DNA from: Bradyrhizobium sp. SRS-191
GTDB lineage: Bacteria > Pseudomonadota > Alphaproteobacteria > Rhizobiales > Xanthobacteraceae
Assembly (NCBI RefSeq): GCF_024586915.1
Contig: NZ_JANBVS010000015.1
Span: 124,001 to 188,000, forward strand
Direction: 5' to 3'
Length of the DNA: 64,000 nt
Shown here one piece after another: positions 52,583 to 60,611 of the stretch (positions within the stretch are counted from its first letter, which is position 1; the number at the start of each line of letters is the position of its first letter). The position numbers were made by a program, and so were the translations under genes. The notes under the pieces are model-generated. The model was given only the letters and a program-made list of their open reading frames with translations, searched no databases and was not told where the DNA came from.

Positions 52583-53488
52583 TCAGCGCGGCGGCATGAC
52601 AGCGCCGAAATGCGCCGCGATCTCGCCGCGTCGCGCCACCCAGACGCGGTCGCCGAGCTGAGCCAGCGTGTCGAGAATGGCTTCGACCCCGGCAAATCGC
52701 GCCGGCCGTCCGGAGATGCGCAGGTGAAAACCGACCGTCAGCATCGATGATCCGCCGCGCGCCGCCTCGGCGAGCAGGGTGCGCAAGGCCGCGGAGACGT
52801 AGTTGGAAAAATCCTCCGGCTGTACGAAGCCGTTGGGGTGGAAGAACTTCATGTCGTTGGTGTCGAAGCCATACGGCAGCACCAGCAGTGGCCGGCCGGC
52901 CGCCTTGGTCCAATAGGGGAGATCATCGTCGAGCGCGTTACAATCGTAGGCGAAGCCGAGCTCGGCCAGCAGGTCGCGCGTCCACGGGCTCTGGCTGCCC
53001 CGGGTCATGAAGCCGACCGGCGTCACGCCGGTCGCGGTGGCGATGACGTCGCGGGTCCGCACGATGTCGTGGCGTTCGGTGGCCGCGTCGGCATAGAGCG
53101 CATGCGGCAGCCAGCGCCAGCCATGCACCGCCGGCTCGTGCCCGGCTTCCACCGCGATGCAGGCGAGATCCGGCACGCGCTCGACGGCGCGGCCGCACAT
53201 CATCAACGTGGCCTTCGTGTCACGCGCGGCGAACGCATCGAGGAAGCGCCACAGGCCGGCGCGCATGCCGTAGTCGAACACCTGCTCCTGGACGAGGTCG
53301 CGCACGCCCATCGGCAGGGTCGGCTGCACCTCGCCATAGCGCTCGGTCTCGGCATCGCCCTGTTCGACCGCGAGCTCGGCGCCTTCCTCGAAATTGATCA
53401 CGAGCGACACGGCGACGCGGGCGCCGTTCGGCCAGATGATCTCGGGACGGTGCCGGCCGTAGCCACGGAGGTCGCGGATGATGGTCAT
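52583..53488 (-). CDS. Polysaccharide-deacetylase-fold hydrolase, PuuE allantoinase-like
   Basis: This 301-residue protein opens with RDLRGYGRHRPEIIWPNGAR and VAVSLVINFEEGAE, a pattern of cofactor-free allantoinases (PuuE) and close relatives. EAGHEPAVHGWRWLPHALYA and GFMTRGSQSPWTRDLLAELG are conserved polysaccharide-deacetylase features. MLTVGFHLRISGRPARFAGV lies near the end. It hydrolyses a cyclic amide or acetyl substrate; allantoin is one possibility. It overlaps the end of the upstream permease gene by four bases (ATGA), so uptake and hydrolysis are coupled. Confidence 0.85.
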   Translation of the reverse strand: MTIIRDLRGYGRHRPEIIWPNGARVAVSLVINFEEGAELAVEQGDAETERYGEVQPTLPMGVRDLVQEQVFDYGMRAGLWRFLDAFAARDTKATLMMCGRAVERVPDLACIAVEAGHEPAVHGWRWLPHALYADAATERHDIVRTRDVIATATGVTPVGFMTRGSQSPWTRDLLAELGFAYDCNALDDDLPYWTKAAGRPLLVLPYGFDTNDMKFFHPNGFVQPEDFSNYVSAALRTLLAEAARGGSSMLTVGFHLRISGRPARFAGVEAILDTLAQLGDRVWVARRGEIAAHFGAVMPPR

Positions 53489-54300
53489 GACGAAGTTTTT
53501 CCAAAGCTGCGGCTGAGGCCGCCGAGCGCCTCGGCGCAGACGAGGCCGATCAGCGTCAGCACCACGATCACGCCGGACACGGCGGCGACGCGCACGTCGA
53601 GGCTGCCTTCGAGGATTGCCCAGAGCTTGATCGGCAGCACCTCGGTGCGCGCATCGGCGAGAAACAGCGACACCGGGACGTTGTCGAACGACGACAGGAA
53701 GGCGACCAGGCTGCCGGCAGTAATGCCGCGCCGGATCAGCGGCAGGGTGATGCGGCGGAACGTGTACCAGCGGCTGGCGCCGAGGCTGAGCGAGCAGGTG
53801 ACGAGCACGGGATCGAGCTGCTGCACGGCGGCGCCGACCATGCGGATCACGAACGGCACGCAGACGATGGTGTGGCCCAGCACCAGCGTCCAGAAGGACA
53901 GCCGCAGCCCGATCACGTTGAAGACCAGCAGCAGCGACAGGCTGAAGGCCATCGCCGGCAGCACCATCGGCGACATGAAGAGCGCATCGAGCAGGCGGGC
54001 TAGGCGGCTTCGGCTGTTGAAGATGCCGAGCGCCGCGGCGCTGCCGAGCACGGCCGACAACAGCGTCGTGCACAGGGCGACCTTCAGGCTGATCAAGGCG
54101 GGCGCCAGGATTTCGGGCGAGTGGAACAGCTCGATGTACCAGCGCGCCGACCAGCCCGGCGGCGGGAATTTGAGGGTCATGCCCGAGGTCAGCGAGATGA
54201 TGAGCACGACGAGGGTCGGGGCGAGGAGCAGCAGGGTCGACGCCGCGGCCAGCGCGCCGACCAGGCCGCCATAGACGCGGTCGCCGAGGTCACGTTGCAT
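53485..54300 (-). CDS. ABC transporter permease, polyamine type (PotC-like)
   Basis: This 271-residue inner-membrane protein has six predicted hydrophobic segments. The permease EAA-loop LSLGASRWYTFRRITLPLIR contacts the ATPase. FPPPGWSARWYIELFHSPE near the N-terminus is typical of PotC-type subunits. It overlaps both neighbours (11 bases with the PotB-like gene and 4 with the deacetylase gene), so the five genes form one operon. Confidence 0.92.
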   Translation of the reverse strand: MQRDLGDRVYGGLVGALAAASTLLLLAPTLVVLIISLTSGMTLKFPPPGWSARWYIELFHSPEILAPALISLKVALCTTLLSAVLGSAAALGIFNSRSRLARLLDALFMSPMVLPAMAFSLSLLLVFNVIGLRLSFWTLVLGHTIVCVPFVIRMVGAAVQQLDPVLVTCSLSLGASRWYTFRRITLPLIRRGITAGSLVAFLSSFDNVPVSLFLADARTEVLPIKLWAILEGSLDVRVAAVSGVIVVLTLIGLVCAEALGGLSRSFGKTSS

Positions 54301-55144
54301 GCTGGCCCCGCGTCATCAGGCGCGACAGCGCGCCGATCGCTGCGACGATGCCCACGACTGCCACGGTGAAGATCAGCGACAGCGCCGCGGCGAATGGCCA
54401 GTCCTGGACGCCCATCGACTGCTGGTAGATGTAGCTCGGCATCAGGATGATGCGGCCGCCGCCGACCAGTGTCTGGGTGATGAAGGCGGTGGCTGCCGCC
54501 GCGAACACCAGCAGCCCGCCGGCAATCGCGCCGGGCAGGGTCAGCGGCAGGATCACGGTGAAGAACACGCGGAAGCGGCCGGCACCGAGGCCTTCGGCCG
54601 CCTTCGCCAGATTGCCGTCGAGCCGCAGCAGGCTGTTGATCAGCGGCAGCGCCATCAGCGGCAGCTGGATCTGGGTCAGCGCCAGCACCAGCCCGCCCCA
54701 GCTGTAGAGCAGCCGCGCCGGGCTGTCCCATAGGCCGAGCGACAGCATGGTGGCATTGACGATGCCGTCACGGCCGAGGATGACGATCCAGGCGAAAGTA
54801 CGCACCACCGTGCTGGTCAGCAGCGGCAGCAGAATCAGGAAAGTGAGGATCATGCGGACCACAGCGCCGCTCGCGACATAGACGAGCGCGAGCGGATAGG
54901 CGAGCACGAGCGCGCAAAGCGCGACTTCGAGCCCGAGCATCACCGTGTCGGCGAGCACGCGCAGGCTAAACGGATCGCTCAGGAAGCGCAGATATTGCAC
55001 CGGTGACAGGTCGAGAAATTCGGGCGTGCGGTAGAAGCTGATCGCGACCAGCGCGATCAGCGGCAAGACGAAGGCGCCGACGAACACCAGCGCCAGCGGC
55101 AGGGCCGGCGCGAGCTCACCATAGGCGCGGGACGGGGACGACAT
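54290..55144 (-). CDS. ABC transporter permease, polyamine type (PotB-like)
   Basis: This 284-residue membrane protein begins with a cytoplasmic tail and a long first helix (LALVFVGAFVLPLIALVAIS). The EAA-loop AAEGLGAGRFRVFFTVILPL lies before the last helices. LLPLLTSTVVRTFAWIVILG is a family feature of PotB-type subunits. It pairs with the downstream PotC-like protein. The gap to the binding-protein gene is 27 bases. Confidence 0.92.
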   Translation of the reverse strand: MSSPSRAYGELAPALPLALVFVGAFVLPLIALVAISFYRTPEFLDLSPVQYLRFLSDPFSLRVLADTVMLGLEVALCALVLAYPLALVYVASGAVVRMILTFLILLPLLTSTVVRTFAWIVILGRDGIVNATMLSLGLWDSPARLLYSWGGLVLALTQIQLPLMALPLINSLLRLDGNLAKAAEGLGAGRFRVFFTVILPLTLPGAIAGGLLVFAAAATAFITQTLVGGGRIILMPSYIYQQSMGVQDWPFAAALSLIFTVAVVGIVAAIGALSRLMTRGQHAT

Positions 55145-55171
55145 CGGAGCCGGGCTTCAGATCGTCACGCG

Positions 55172-56221
55172 TCAGATCTTCACGTCCTTGCTGAAGCGCG
55201 TGATCCATTCGCCGCGCAGGCTCTGGAACTTGGTCCAGTCGAGCAGGACGTTGCTCGCGATCAAATCGTCCACGCTCTTCGCCACCGTCAGATTGGCGCC
55301 GGTCAAGGCGACGTTCTTGTTGGTCGGCATCATCACCCAGGGCGCCGCCTCCAAGCCCTTCTGTGCCTCGGCCGACATCACGGTGTCGAGATAGTCGAGC
55401 ACGAGCTTCGGATCCTGGTTGTTCTTCACGATCTGCGCGCTGGAGCGGATGATGACCGCGCCGGATTTCGGCTTGGCGAAGGCGACGTCGACGCCCTTGG
55501 CGGCGAGCAGCGCGACATTGTTCCAGTAGTTGAAGGCGATGTCGATTTCGCCCTGCTGGAACAGCGCCGCCAGCGCGCCCGGCGAGTTGGCGATGGCGCC
55601 GACATTCGGCAGCAGCTTCTTCACTGCCTCGAAGGCCGGCTCCAGATTGGTCTCCGAGCCGCCGTTGAGCTTGGCGATCTCGACCATGAAGGCGGTGCCG
55701 AGGGAGGAGCCCATGCCGGTGATGCCGACGCGGCCCTTGTATTCCGGCTTCCACAGATCCTCCCAGGAGGTCGGCGGCGTCGTGATCTTCTTCGGATTGT
55801 AGGCGATGCCGATCAGCTGCACGGTGACCACCGGCGCGTAGCCGTCGGGATGGCGGAACGCCTGCGGGATCTGCGCGAAGCTCTTGGACGTCTCCGCCGG
55901 GAATTTCTCGATCACACCGCTGGCGATCGCCGGGATCAGCGGGCCCTCGTCGAACAGCACGACGTCGAACGGCGGGGCGTTGCGCGAGGCCTGGATCTTG
56001 CCGATCTGGTCGACGCCGAGCAGCGGCGTGAAGCTGACATCGGCGCCGCTGCTCTTCTGGAACGCCGGCCCGACCACGGCGCGGAAGGCCTCGTCGAAGC
56101 TGCCGGGATAGGTCGTGGCGACGATCGAGCTCGCCGCGCGGGCGCGCGAGGACAGCACGATGTTCGGCGCGGCGAGCAAGGCTGCGCCGGTGGCGAGCAG
56201 GTGGCGGCGGGACAGGATCAT
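55172..56221 (-). CDS. ABC transporter substrate-binding protein, polyamine/PotD type
   Basis: This 349-residue periplasmic protein begins MILSRRHLLATGAALLAAPN, a Tat-like signal with twin Arg, cleaved near ARA-AS. The mature start is IVATTYPGSFDEAFRAVVGP. FDVVLFDEGPLIPAIASGVI and PTSWEDLWKPEYKGRVGITG are typical of the PotD/ferric-type binding proteins. The start has GAGGAG at 8-base spacing and is preferred over a nearby upstream ATG (56236). It binds the unknown substrate of this transporter; polyamine is only one option in this superfamily. Confidence 0.92.
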   Translation of the reverse strand: MILSRRHLLATGAALLAAPNIVLSSRARAASSIVATTYPGSFDEAFRAVVGPAFQKSSGADVSFTPLLGVDQIGKIQASRNAPPFDVVLFDEGPLIPAIASGVIEKFPAETSKSFAQIPQAFRHPDGYAPVVTVQLIGIAYNPKKITTPPTSWEDLWKPEYKGRVGITGMGSSLGTAFMVEIAKLNGGSETNLEPAFEAVKKLLPNVGAIANSPGALAALFQQGEIDIAFNYWNNVALLAAKGVDVAFAKPKSGAVIIRSSAQIVKNNQDPKLVLDYLDTVMSAEAQKGLEAAPWVMMPTNKNVALTGANLTVAKSVDDLIASNVLLDWTKFQSLRGEWITRFSKDVKI

Positions 56222-56238
56222 GGCGAAGCTCCTCATGG

Positions 56239-57372
56239 TCAAATGATGGATGGCGAACCGCGTGGCGTGTCGAAGACGTGGATCTTGGTGGTGTCGGTGA
56301 TGCCGAGCCATGCCGGCGCGCCCGGCTGCCCCGACCATGCCGCGCGCGACTGGCTGACCTTGACGGTCTCGCCGGACGCCAGCACGCATTCGATGACGCT
56401 GACGGCGCCGAGCGGCATCGCGACGCGGACCGTCGCGGGAATCGCGCCGGGACGTTCGCGCTCGAACAATGTCAGGTTCTCCGGACGGATCGAAACGGTG
56501 ACGTCGGTCTCGGCGGTGCGCTGCGTGGCTTCTCGCAGCACCAGCGCCGCGCCGGCTGCGAGATGGACGAGGCCGCGTGCGCCGGCGGTGCGGCCCGCGA
56601 GGAAATTGGCGTGGCCGATGAAGCCGTTCACGAACAGGCTGGCCGGCGCGTCATACAGCGCATCGGGCGTGTCAATCTGCTCGATCCGGCCCTTGTTGAG
56701 GACGACGATGCGGTCGGCCATCGACAGCGCCTCCTCCTGGTCGTGCGTGACCATGATCGAGGTGACGCCGCAGCTCTTGAGCAGATTCTTGATCTCGATC
56801 TGCATGTCGAGCCGCAGGTTCTTGTCGAGCGCGGAGAACGGCTCGTCGAGCAGCACCAGCACGGGATCGATGGCGAGCGCGCGCGCCAGCGCGACGCGCT
56901 GCTGCTGGCCGCCGGACAATTGGCGCGGAAAGCGATTGCCGAACGTCGTCATCTGCACCCGCGCCAGCATCTCGGCGACGCGGCTCCTGACCATCGCGCC
57001 CGGCGCCTTGCGGGCGCGCAGGCCGTAGGCGACGTTCTCGGCGACGGTGAGGTGCGGAAACAGCGCGTAGTTCTGAAACACCATGCCGATGCGGCGACGA
57101 TTGGCCGGCGTGCGATCGACGCGCTGCTGATCGAAGGCGACGCTGCCGCGGCTCGGCTGCACGAAGCCGGCGATGATCTGCAGCAAGGTGGTCTTGCCGC
57201 AGCCAGACGGGCCGAGCAGGGCGATCAGCTCGCCCGGCGCGACGGCGAGATCGATCGCGTCGAGCGCGATCGTGCCGCCGAAGCTGTGGCCGATGCCCTC
57301 GAGCGCGAGCGCGCAGCCGCGCGCCTCGGGCGCGGCCGCCGTCGTCTGCATCATGGTCGCGCTGCTCGCCAT
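56239..57372 (-). CDS. ABC transporter ATP-binding protein, polyamine type (PotA-like)
   Basis: This 377-residue ATPase has Walker A LGPSGCGKTTLLQIIAGF, the Q-loop in GMVFQNYALFPHLTV, the signature LSGGQQQRVALARALAIDP, Walker B VLVLLDEPFSALDK and the H-loop VTHDQEEALSMADR. A C-terminal TOBE-like domain (VTVSIRPENLTLFERER) marks the PotA/MalK subgroup. It is the first gene of the operon. It diverges from the GntR-type regulator across a 208-base gap with three TGGCGCC boxes. Confidence 0.94.
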   Translation of the reverse strand: MASSATMMQTTAAAPEARGCALALEGIGHSFGGTIALDAIDLAVAPGELIALLGPSGCGKTTLLQIIAGFVQPSRGSVAFDQQRVDRTPANRRRIGMVFQNYALFPHLTVAENVAYGLRARKAPGAMVRSRVAEMLARVQMTTFGNRFPRQLSGGQQQRVALARALAIDPVLVLLDEPFSALDKNLRLDMQIEIKNLLKSCGVTSIMVTHDQEEALSMADRIVVLNKGRIEQIDTPDALYDAPASLFVNGFIGHANFLAGRTAGARGLVHLAAGAALVLREATQRTAETDVTVSIRPENLTLFERERPGAIPATVRVAMPLGAVSVIECVLASGETVKVSQSRAAWSGQPGAPAWLGITDTTKIHVFDTPRGSPSII

Positions 57373-57459
57373 CAGGAGTCTCCGTGCATCGGCAAGTCAG
57401 CAAGCTGCGTGCCATCCGTCCGGATTTCCTAACGTGCTGGAATGTGGCTGCAATTTTAA

Positions 57460-57502
57460 TGGCGCCGAAAATTGGCGCCAATCGATTGAATTAAATGGCG
57501 CC
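57460..57502. promoter_or_regulatory. Three TGGCGCC operator boxes between ABC operon and GntR gene
   Basis: TGGCGCC occurs at 57460-57466, 57473-57479 and 57496-57502 in an AT-rich setting. The middle copy is a palindrome (ATTGGCGCCAAT, 57471-57482). Centre spacings of 13 and 23 bases are near one and two helical turns. Position between divergent transport and FCD-regulator genes argues that they bind the regulator encoded at 57581. Confidence 0.7.
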
Positions 57503-57580
57503 TAAATGTGCGCTCGTTTGGCGTCAGAAGCAGCAAGGCTGCTGTTTTCAACGCGGCGCGCATTGGCTACATTCAGAGAC

Positions 57581-58396
57581 ATGACCACGACTCGCGCCAA
57601 AGCCCGCAACGTTGCGCGGACGGCTCCCGCCAGAAGCCAGGCCAGGACGAAGCTCCGGCGGCGTCCGGTCGAAAAGCCGGAGACGGACGCGCTCGATCCG
57701 CGGCGGATGGACGATGATCCCGTGGTGCGCGGCATTCTCACCGCGATCAGCCAGAAGCGCCTGAAGCCCGGCACCAAGCTCGGCGAGGACCGGCTGGCGC
57801 GCGCGCTCGGCACTACGCGCATCCATGTCCGCCAGGCGCTGGCGCATCTCGCCTCGCGCAAGATCGTCGTGCAGTTTCCGAACCGCGGCGCGTTCGTCTA
57901 CCGGCCGACCTGGGAGGAGGCGCGCGAGATGTTCGCCGCCCGCCGCGTCATCGAGGCGGCGACGGTGGCGGCGGCGATCGACCGGCTCGACAAGCAGGGC
58001 AAGGCGCTGCTGAAGGCGCACATGGCGCGCGAGGCGGCCGACGATCGCTCCGACCGCTGGGCCTCGCTGTCGCTGACGGCCGACTTCCATATCCTGATCG
58101 CCGAGCTTGCCGGCAACCATGTGCTGCTCGACATGGCGCGCGAACTGATGCTGCGGACGTCGCTTGCCATCGCTACTTTCGAGCAGCCGGGCGAGCCGGA
58201 TTGCTCGCCGGATTCGCATCCCGACATCGGGGCCCTGGTGCTGGCGCGCGACAAGGCGGCGGCGATCGCGGCCATGACGCATCATCTCGCCGACATCGAG
58301 CGCCGCATCCAGCCGCGCGATGGCGAGGCCCAGGTCGATGAGCTGACCGCGATCTTCAAGGATCTCGGCGTCGCCGTCGCGCGCCATGACGGCTGA
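57581..58396 (+). CDS. GntR-family regulator with FCD ligand domain
   Basis: This 271-residue protein has a basic N-terminal tail of about 45 residues. The winged helix lies in KLGEDRLARALGTTRIHVRQ with ALAHLASRKIVVQFPNRGAF following. An FCD-type all-helical C-terminus contains EMFAARRVIEAATVAAAIDR and the metal-site pattern FHILIAELAGNHVLLDMA. FCD regulators bind small carboxylates. ATG 57581 is preferred over an upstream in-frame start that would read through the operator boxes. It diverges from the ABC operon and overlaps the racemase-like gene downstream. Confidence 0.92.
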   Translation: MTTTRAKARNVARTAPARSQARTKLRRRPVEKPETDALDPRRMDDDPVVRGILTAISQKRLKPGTKLGEDRLARALGTTRIHVRQALAHLASRKIVVQFPNRGAFVYRPTWEEAREMFAARRVIEAATVAAAIDRLDKQGKALLKAHMAREAADDRSDRWASLSLTADFHILIAELAGNHVLLDMARELMLRTSLAIATFEQPGEPDCSPDSHPDIGALVLARDKAAAIAAMTHHLADIERRIQPRDGEAQVDELTAIFKDLGVAVARHDG

Positions 58397-59057
58397 CATG
58401 ACCCGGGCAATGCCGCGCATTCTCCTCATCAATCCGAATAGCTCGGCGGCGACGACCGCGATGATGGTGTCGATCGCCGCGGCATGCTGTGTGGGAAGGG
58501 CGGAGGTGGTTGGCGCGACAGCGACGCGGGCGCCGGCGATGATCACCGATGGCGCGGCGCTGGCCGCGTCGGCCGCCGAGGTCGTCCAGATCGCGCAGGC
58601 GCAGCGCGACGCCTGTGATGGCATCATTGTCGCGGCGTTCGGCGATCCCGGCGCGGCCGAAATCCGCGCGCGCGGCGTGCGGCCGGTGGTCGGGATCGGC
58701 GAAGCATCGATGCGGGCCGCGGCAGAAGGCGGGCGGCGCTTCGGTGTGGCCACGGTGACGCCGGCGCTGGTGGCGAGCATCGCGGCGCTTGCCGAAGGGC
58801 TCGGCCTGGCCGCGCAATTCGCCGGCACCAGGCTGACCGAGGGCGCCCCCGTGACGCTCGCCGCCGACCCCGCGCGGCTGGTGGACGCGCTCGCCGCGGC
58901 GACGCGGGCATGCATCGAGGACGGCGCTGAAGCCGTTATCATCGGCGGCGGACCGCTGGCGCAGGCCGCCGATCAGCTGCAGCCGCAATTCGCGATCCCG
59001 ATCATCAAGCCGATCGCGGCCGCGGTGGCGCAATTGCTCGCGCGCTTTGCGGCGTGA
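58386..59057 (+). CDS. Asp/Glu/hydantoin racemase-superfamily protein lacking both usual catalytic Cys
   Basis: This 223-residue protein has the family start RILLINPNSSAATTAMM. Where hydantoin and allantoin racemases carry their two catalytic cysteines (in CFGDPG-like and GCAGM-like motifs), this one has AAFGDPG (A84) and IIGGGPLA (G188). So the family fold is kept, but the two-base Cys mechanism appears lost. It may be a different isomerase or decarboxylase, a binding protein, or inactive. In-frame ATGs lie at 58386 and 58398; the first overlaps the GntR gene by 11 bases. It converges on the monooxygenase gene. Confidence 0.82.
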   Translation: MTADMTRAMPRILLINPNSSAATTAMMVSIAAACCVGRAEVVGATATRAPAMITDGAALAASAAEVVQIAQAQRDACDGIIVAAFGDPGAAEIRARGVRPVVGIGEASMRAAAEGGRRFGVATVTPALVASIAALAEGLGLAAQFAGTRLTEGAPVTLAADPARLVDALAAATRACIEDGAEAVIIGGGPLAQAADQLQPQFAIPIIKPIAAAVAQLLARFAA

Positions 59058-59079
59058 GCCCGAGACCGGCGCGCCGCGT

Positions 59080-60438
59080 TCAGGGCCGATAGCTCGCCGC
59101 CGGATGCGGCGCCGCGAGCCGCGCGCGGCCGAACATCTTCTCGCGCAACGTGCCCGGCTGATACGCTTGCTTGTACCGGCCGCGCTTCGTCAGCTCCGGC
59201 ACCAGCATGTCGGCGACGTCGGCAAAGCTCTCGGGCGACAGCGCAAACGCAAGGTTGAGCCCGTCGACGCCGGTCTGCTCGACCCAGCTCTCGATCAGAT
59301 CTGCGACCTTGGCAGGCCCGCCGACGAAGACCGGGCCGATGCCGCCGATGCCGACATGCTCGGCGACCTCGCGCACGGTCCACACCCGATCGGGATCGGC
59401 GCGGGTGACATTGTCCATCGCGCTGCGGCCGGCATCGTTGAGCACGTGGCGGACCTGCTGGTCGAGCTCGTAGGTCGAGAAGTCGACGCCGGTCCAGCCG
59501 GACATCAGGGTCAGCGAGGCCTCATGGTCGATGTAGCGGCGATAATCGGCGAATTTCGCCTCGGCCTCCGCGTCGGTCTCGCCGAGCACGACGGTGGCGA
59601 TGCTGAAGATCACGATGTCGCCGGCCGCGCGGCCGGCCTCCACGGCCGCCTGGCGGATCGCGGCGACGCGCGGCGCGATGATCTTGGCCGAGGGGCCGGA
59701 CATGAAGACGCATTCGGCATGGCGGCCGGCGAACACGCGGCCGCGCGGCGAGGTGCCGGCCTGGTACAGCACCGGCGTCCGCTGCGGCGACGGTTCGCAC
59801 AGATGAATGGCGTCGAGCTGGTAGTTTTCGCCGTGATGGCTGACGCGGTGGACTTTGGCGGGATCGGTGAAGACGCCGCTTGAGCGATCACGCTTGACGG
59901 CGTCGTCCTCCCAGCTGCCTTCCCACAGTTTGTAGACCACCTGCATGTATTCGTCGGCGACGTCGTAGCGGTCATCGTGGCCGGTCTGGCGCTCCTTGCC
60001 CATGCCGCGCGCGGCGCTGTCGAGATAGCCGGTGACGATGTTCCAGCCGATGCGGCCTTCGGTCAGATGATCGAGCGTCGACATGCGGCGCGCGAACGGG
60101 TAGGGCGGCTCGTAGGACAGGGTGCAGGTGACGCCGAAGCCGAGATGCTCGGTGACCGCGGCCATCGCCGAGATCAGCATCATCGGATCGTTGACCGGCA
60201 CCTGGATGGCGTGGCGCAGCGCCGCGTCCGGATTGCCGCCATAGACATCGTAGACGCCGAGCACGTCGGCGAGGAACAGCCCATCGAAGCGGCCGCGCTC
60301 GAGCGTCTTGGCGAGGTCGAGCCAATAGGGCAGGCGATTATAGTCGGAGGAGCGGTCACGCGGATGCCGCCACAGGCCGGGCGACTGGTGCCCGACGCAG
60401 TTCATCGCAAACGCATTCAACCGGATGTCCGCAGCCAT
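59080..60438 (-). CDS. Flavin-dependent monooxygenase, NtaA/SnaA/DszA family
   Basis: This 452-residue luciferase-like monooxygenase uses FMNH2 from a partner reductase. Motifs are IRLNAFAMNCVGHQSPGLWR at the start, then SDYNRLPYWLDLAKTLERGR and FDGLFLADVLGVYDVYGGNP. RMSTLDHLTEGRIGWNIVTG and YLDSAARGMGKERQTGHDDR follow. VLYQAGTSPRGRVFAGRHAE is typical too. No flavin reductase gene is adjacent. Start 60438 has GAGGG at the right distance. It is divergent from the tannase-family gene across 173 bases. Confidence 0.92.
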   Translation of the reverse strand: MAADIRLNAFAMNCVGHQSPGLWRHPRDRSSDYNRLPYWLDLAKTLERGRFDGLFLADVLGVYDVYGGNPDAALRHAIQVPVNDPMMLISAMAAVTEHLGFGVTCTLSYEPPYPFARRMSTLDHLTEGRIGWNIVTGYLDSAARGMGKERQTGHDDRYDVADEYMQVVYKLWEGSWEDDAVKRDRSSGVFTDPAKVHRVSHHGENYQLDAIHLCEPSPQRTPVLYQAGTSPRGRVFAGRHAECVFMSGPSAKIIAPRVAAIRQAAVEAGRAAGDIVIFSIATVVLGETDAEAEAKFADYRRYIDHEASLTLMSGWTGVDFSTYELDQQVRHVLNDAGRSAMDNVTRADPDRVWTVREVAEHVGIGGIGPVFVGGPAKVADLIESWVEQTGVDGLNLAFALSPESFADVADMLVPELTKRGRYKQAYQPGTLREKMFGRARLAAPHPAASYRP

Positions 60439-60611
60439 GATGTCCCTCGATCGTGTCGTGCCGACAGATGACATGCTTCGGCAGAGGTTTTCAATCGCGC
60501 GCGAGCGCACGGCCGCTTGCGGGCCACGCGCAGGCTTGGCTATGGTCGGACGCGATCAGGTGCCGCGGAGCAATGACGGCACGAGACCCGCATGGTGGGA
60601 GGACGAGACCG

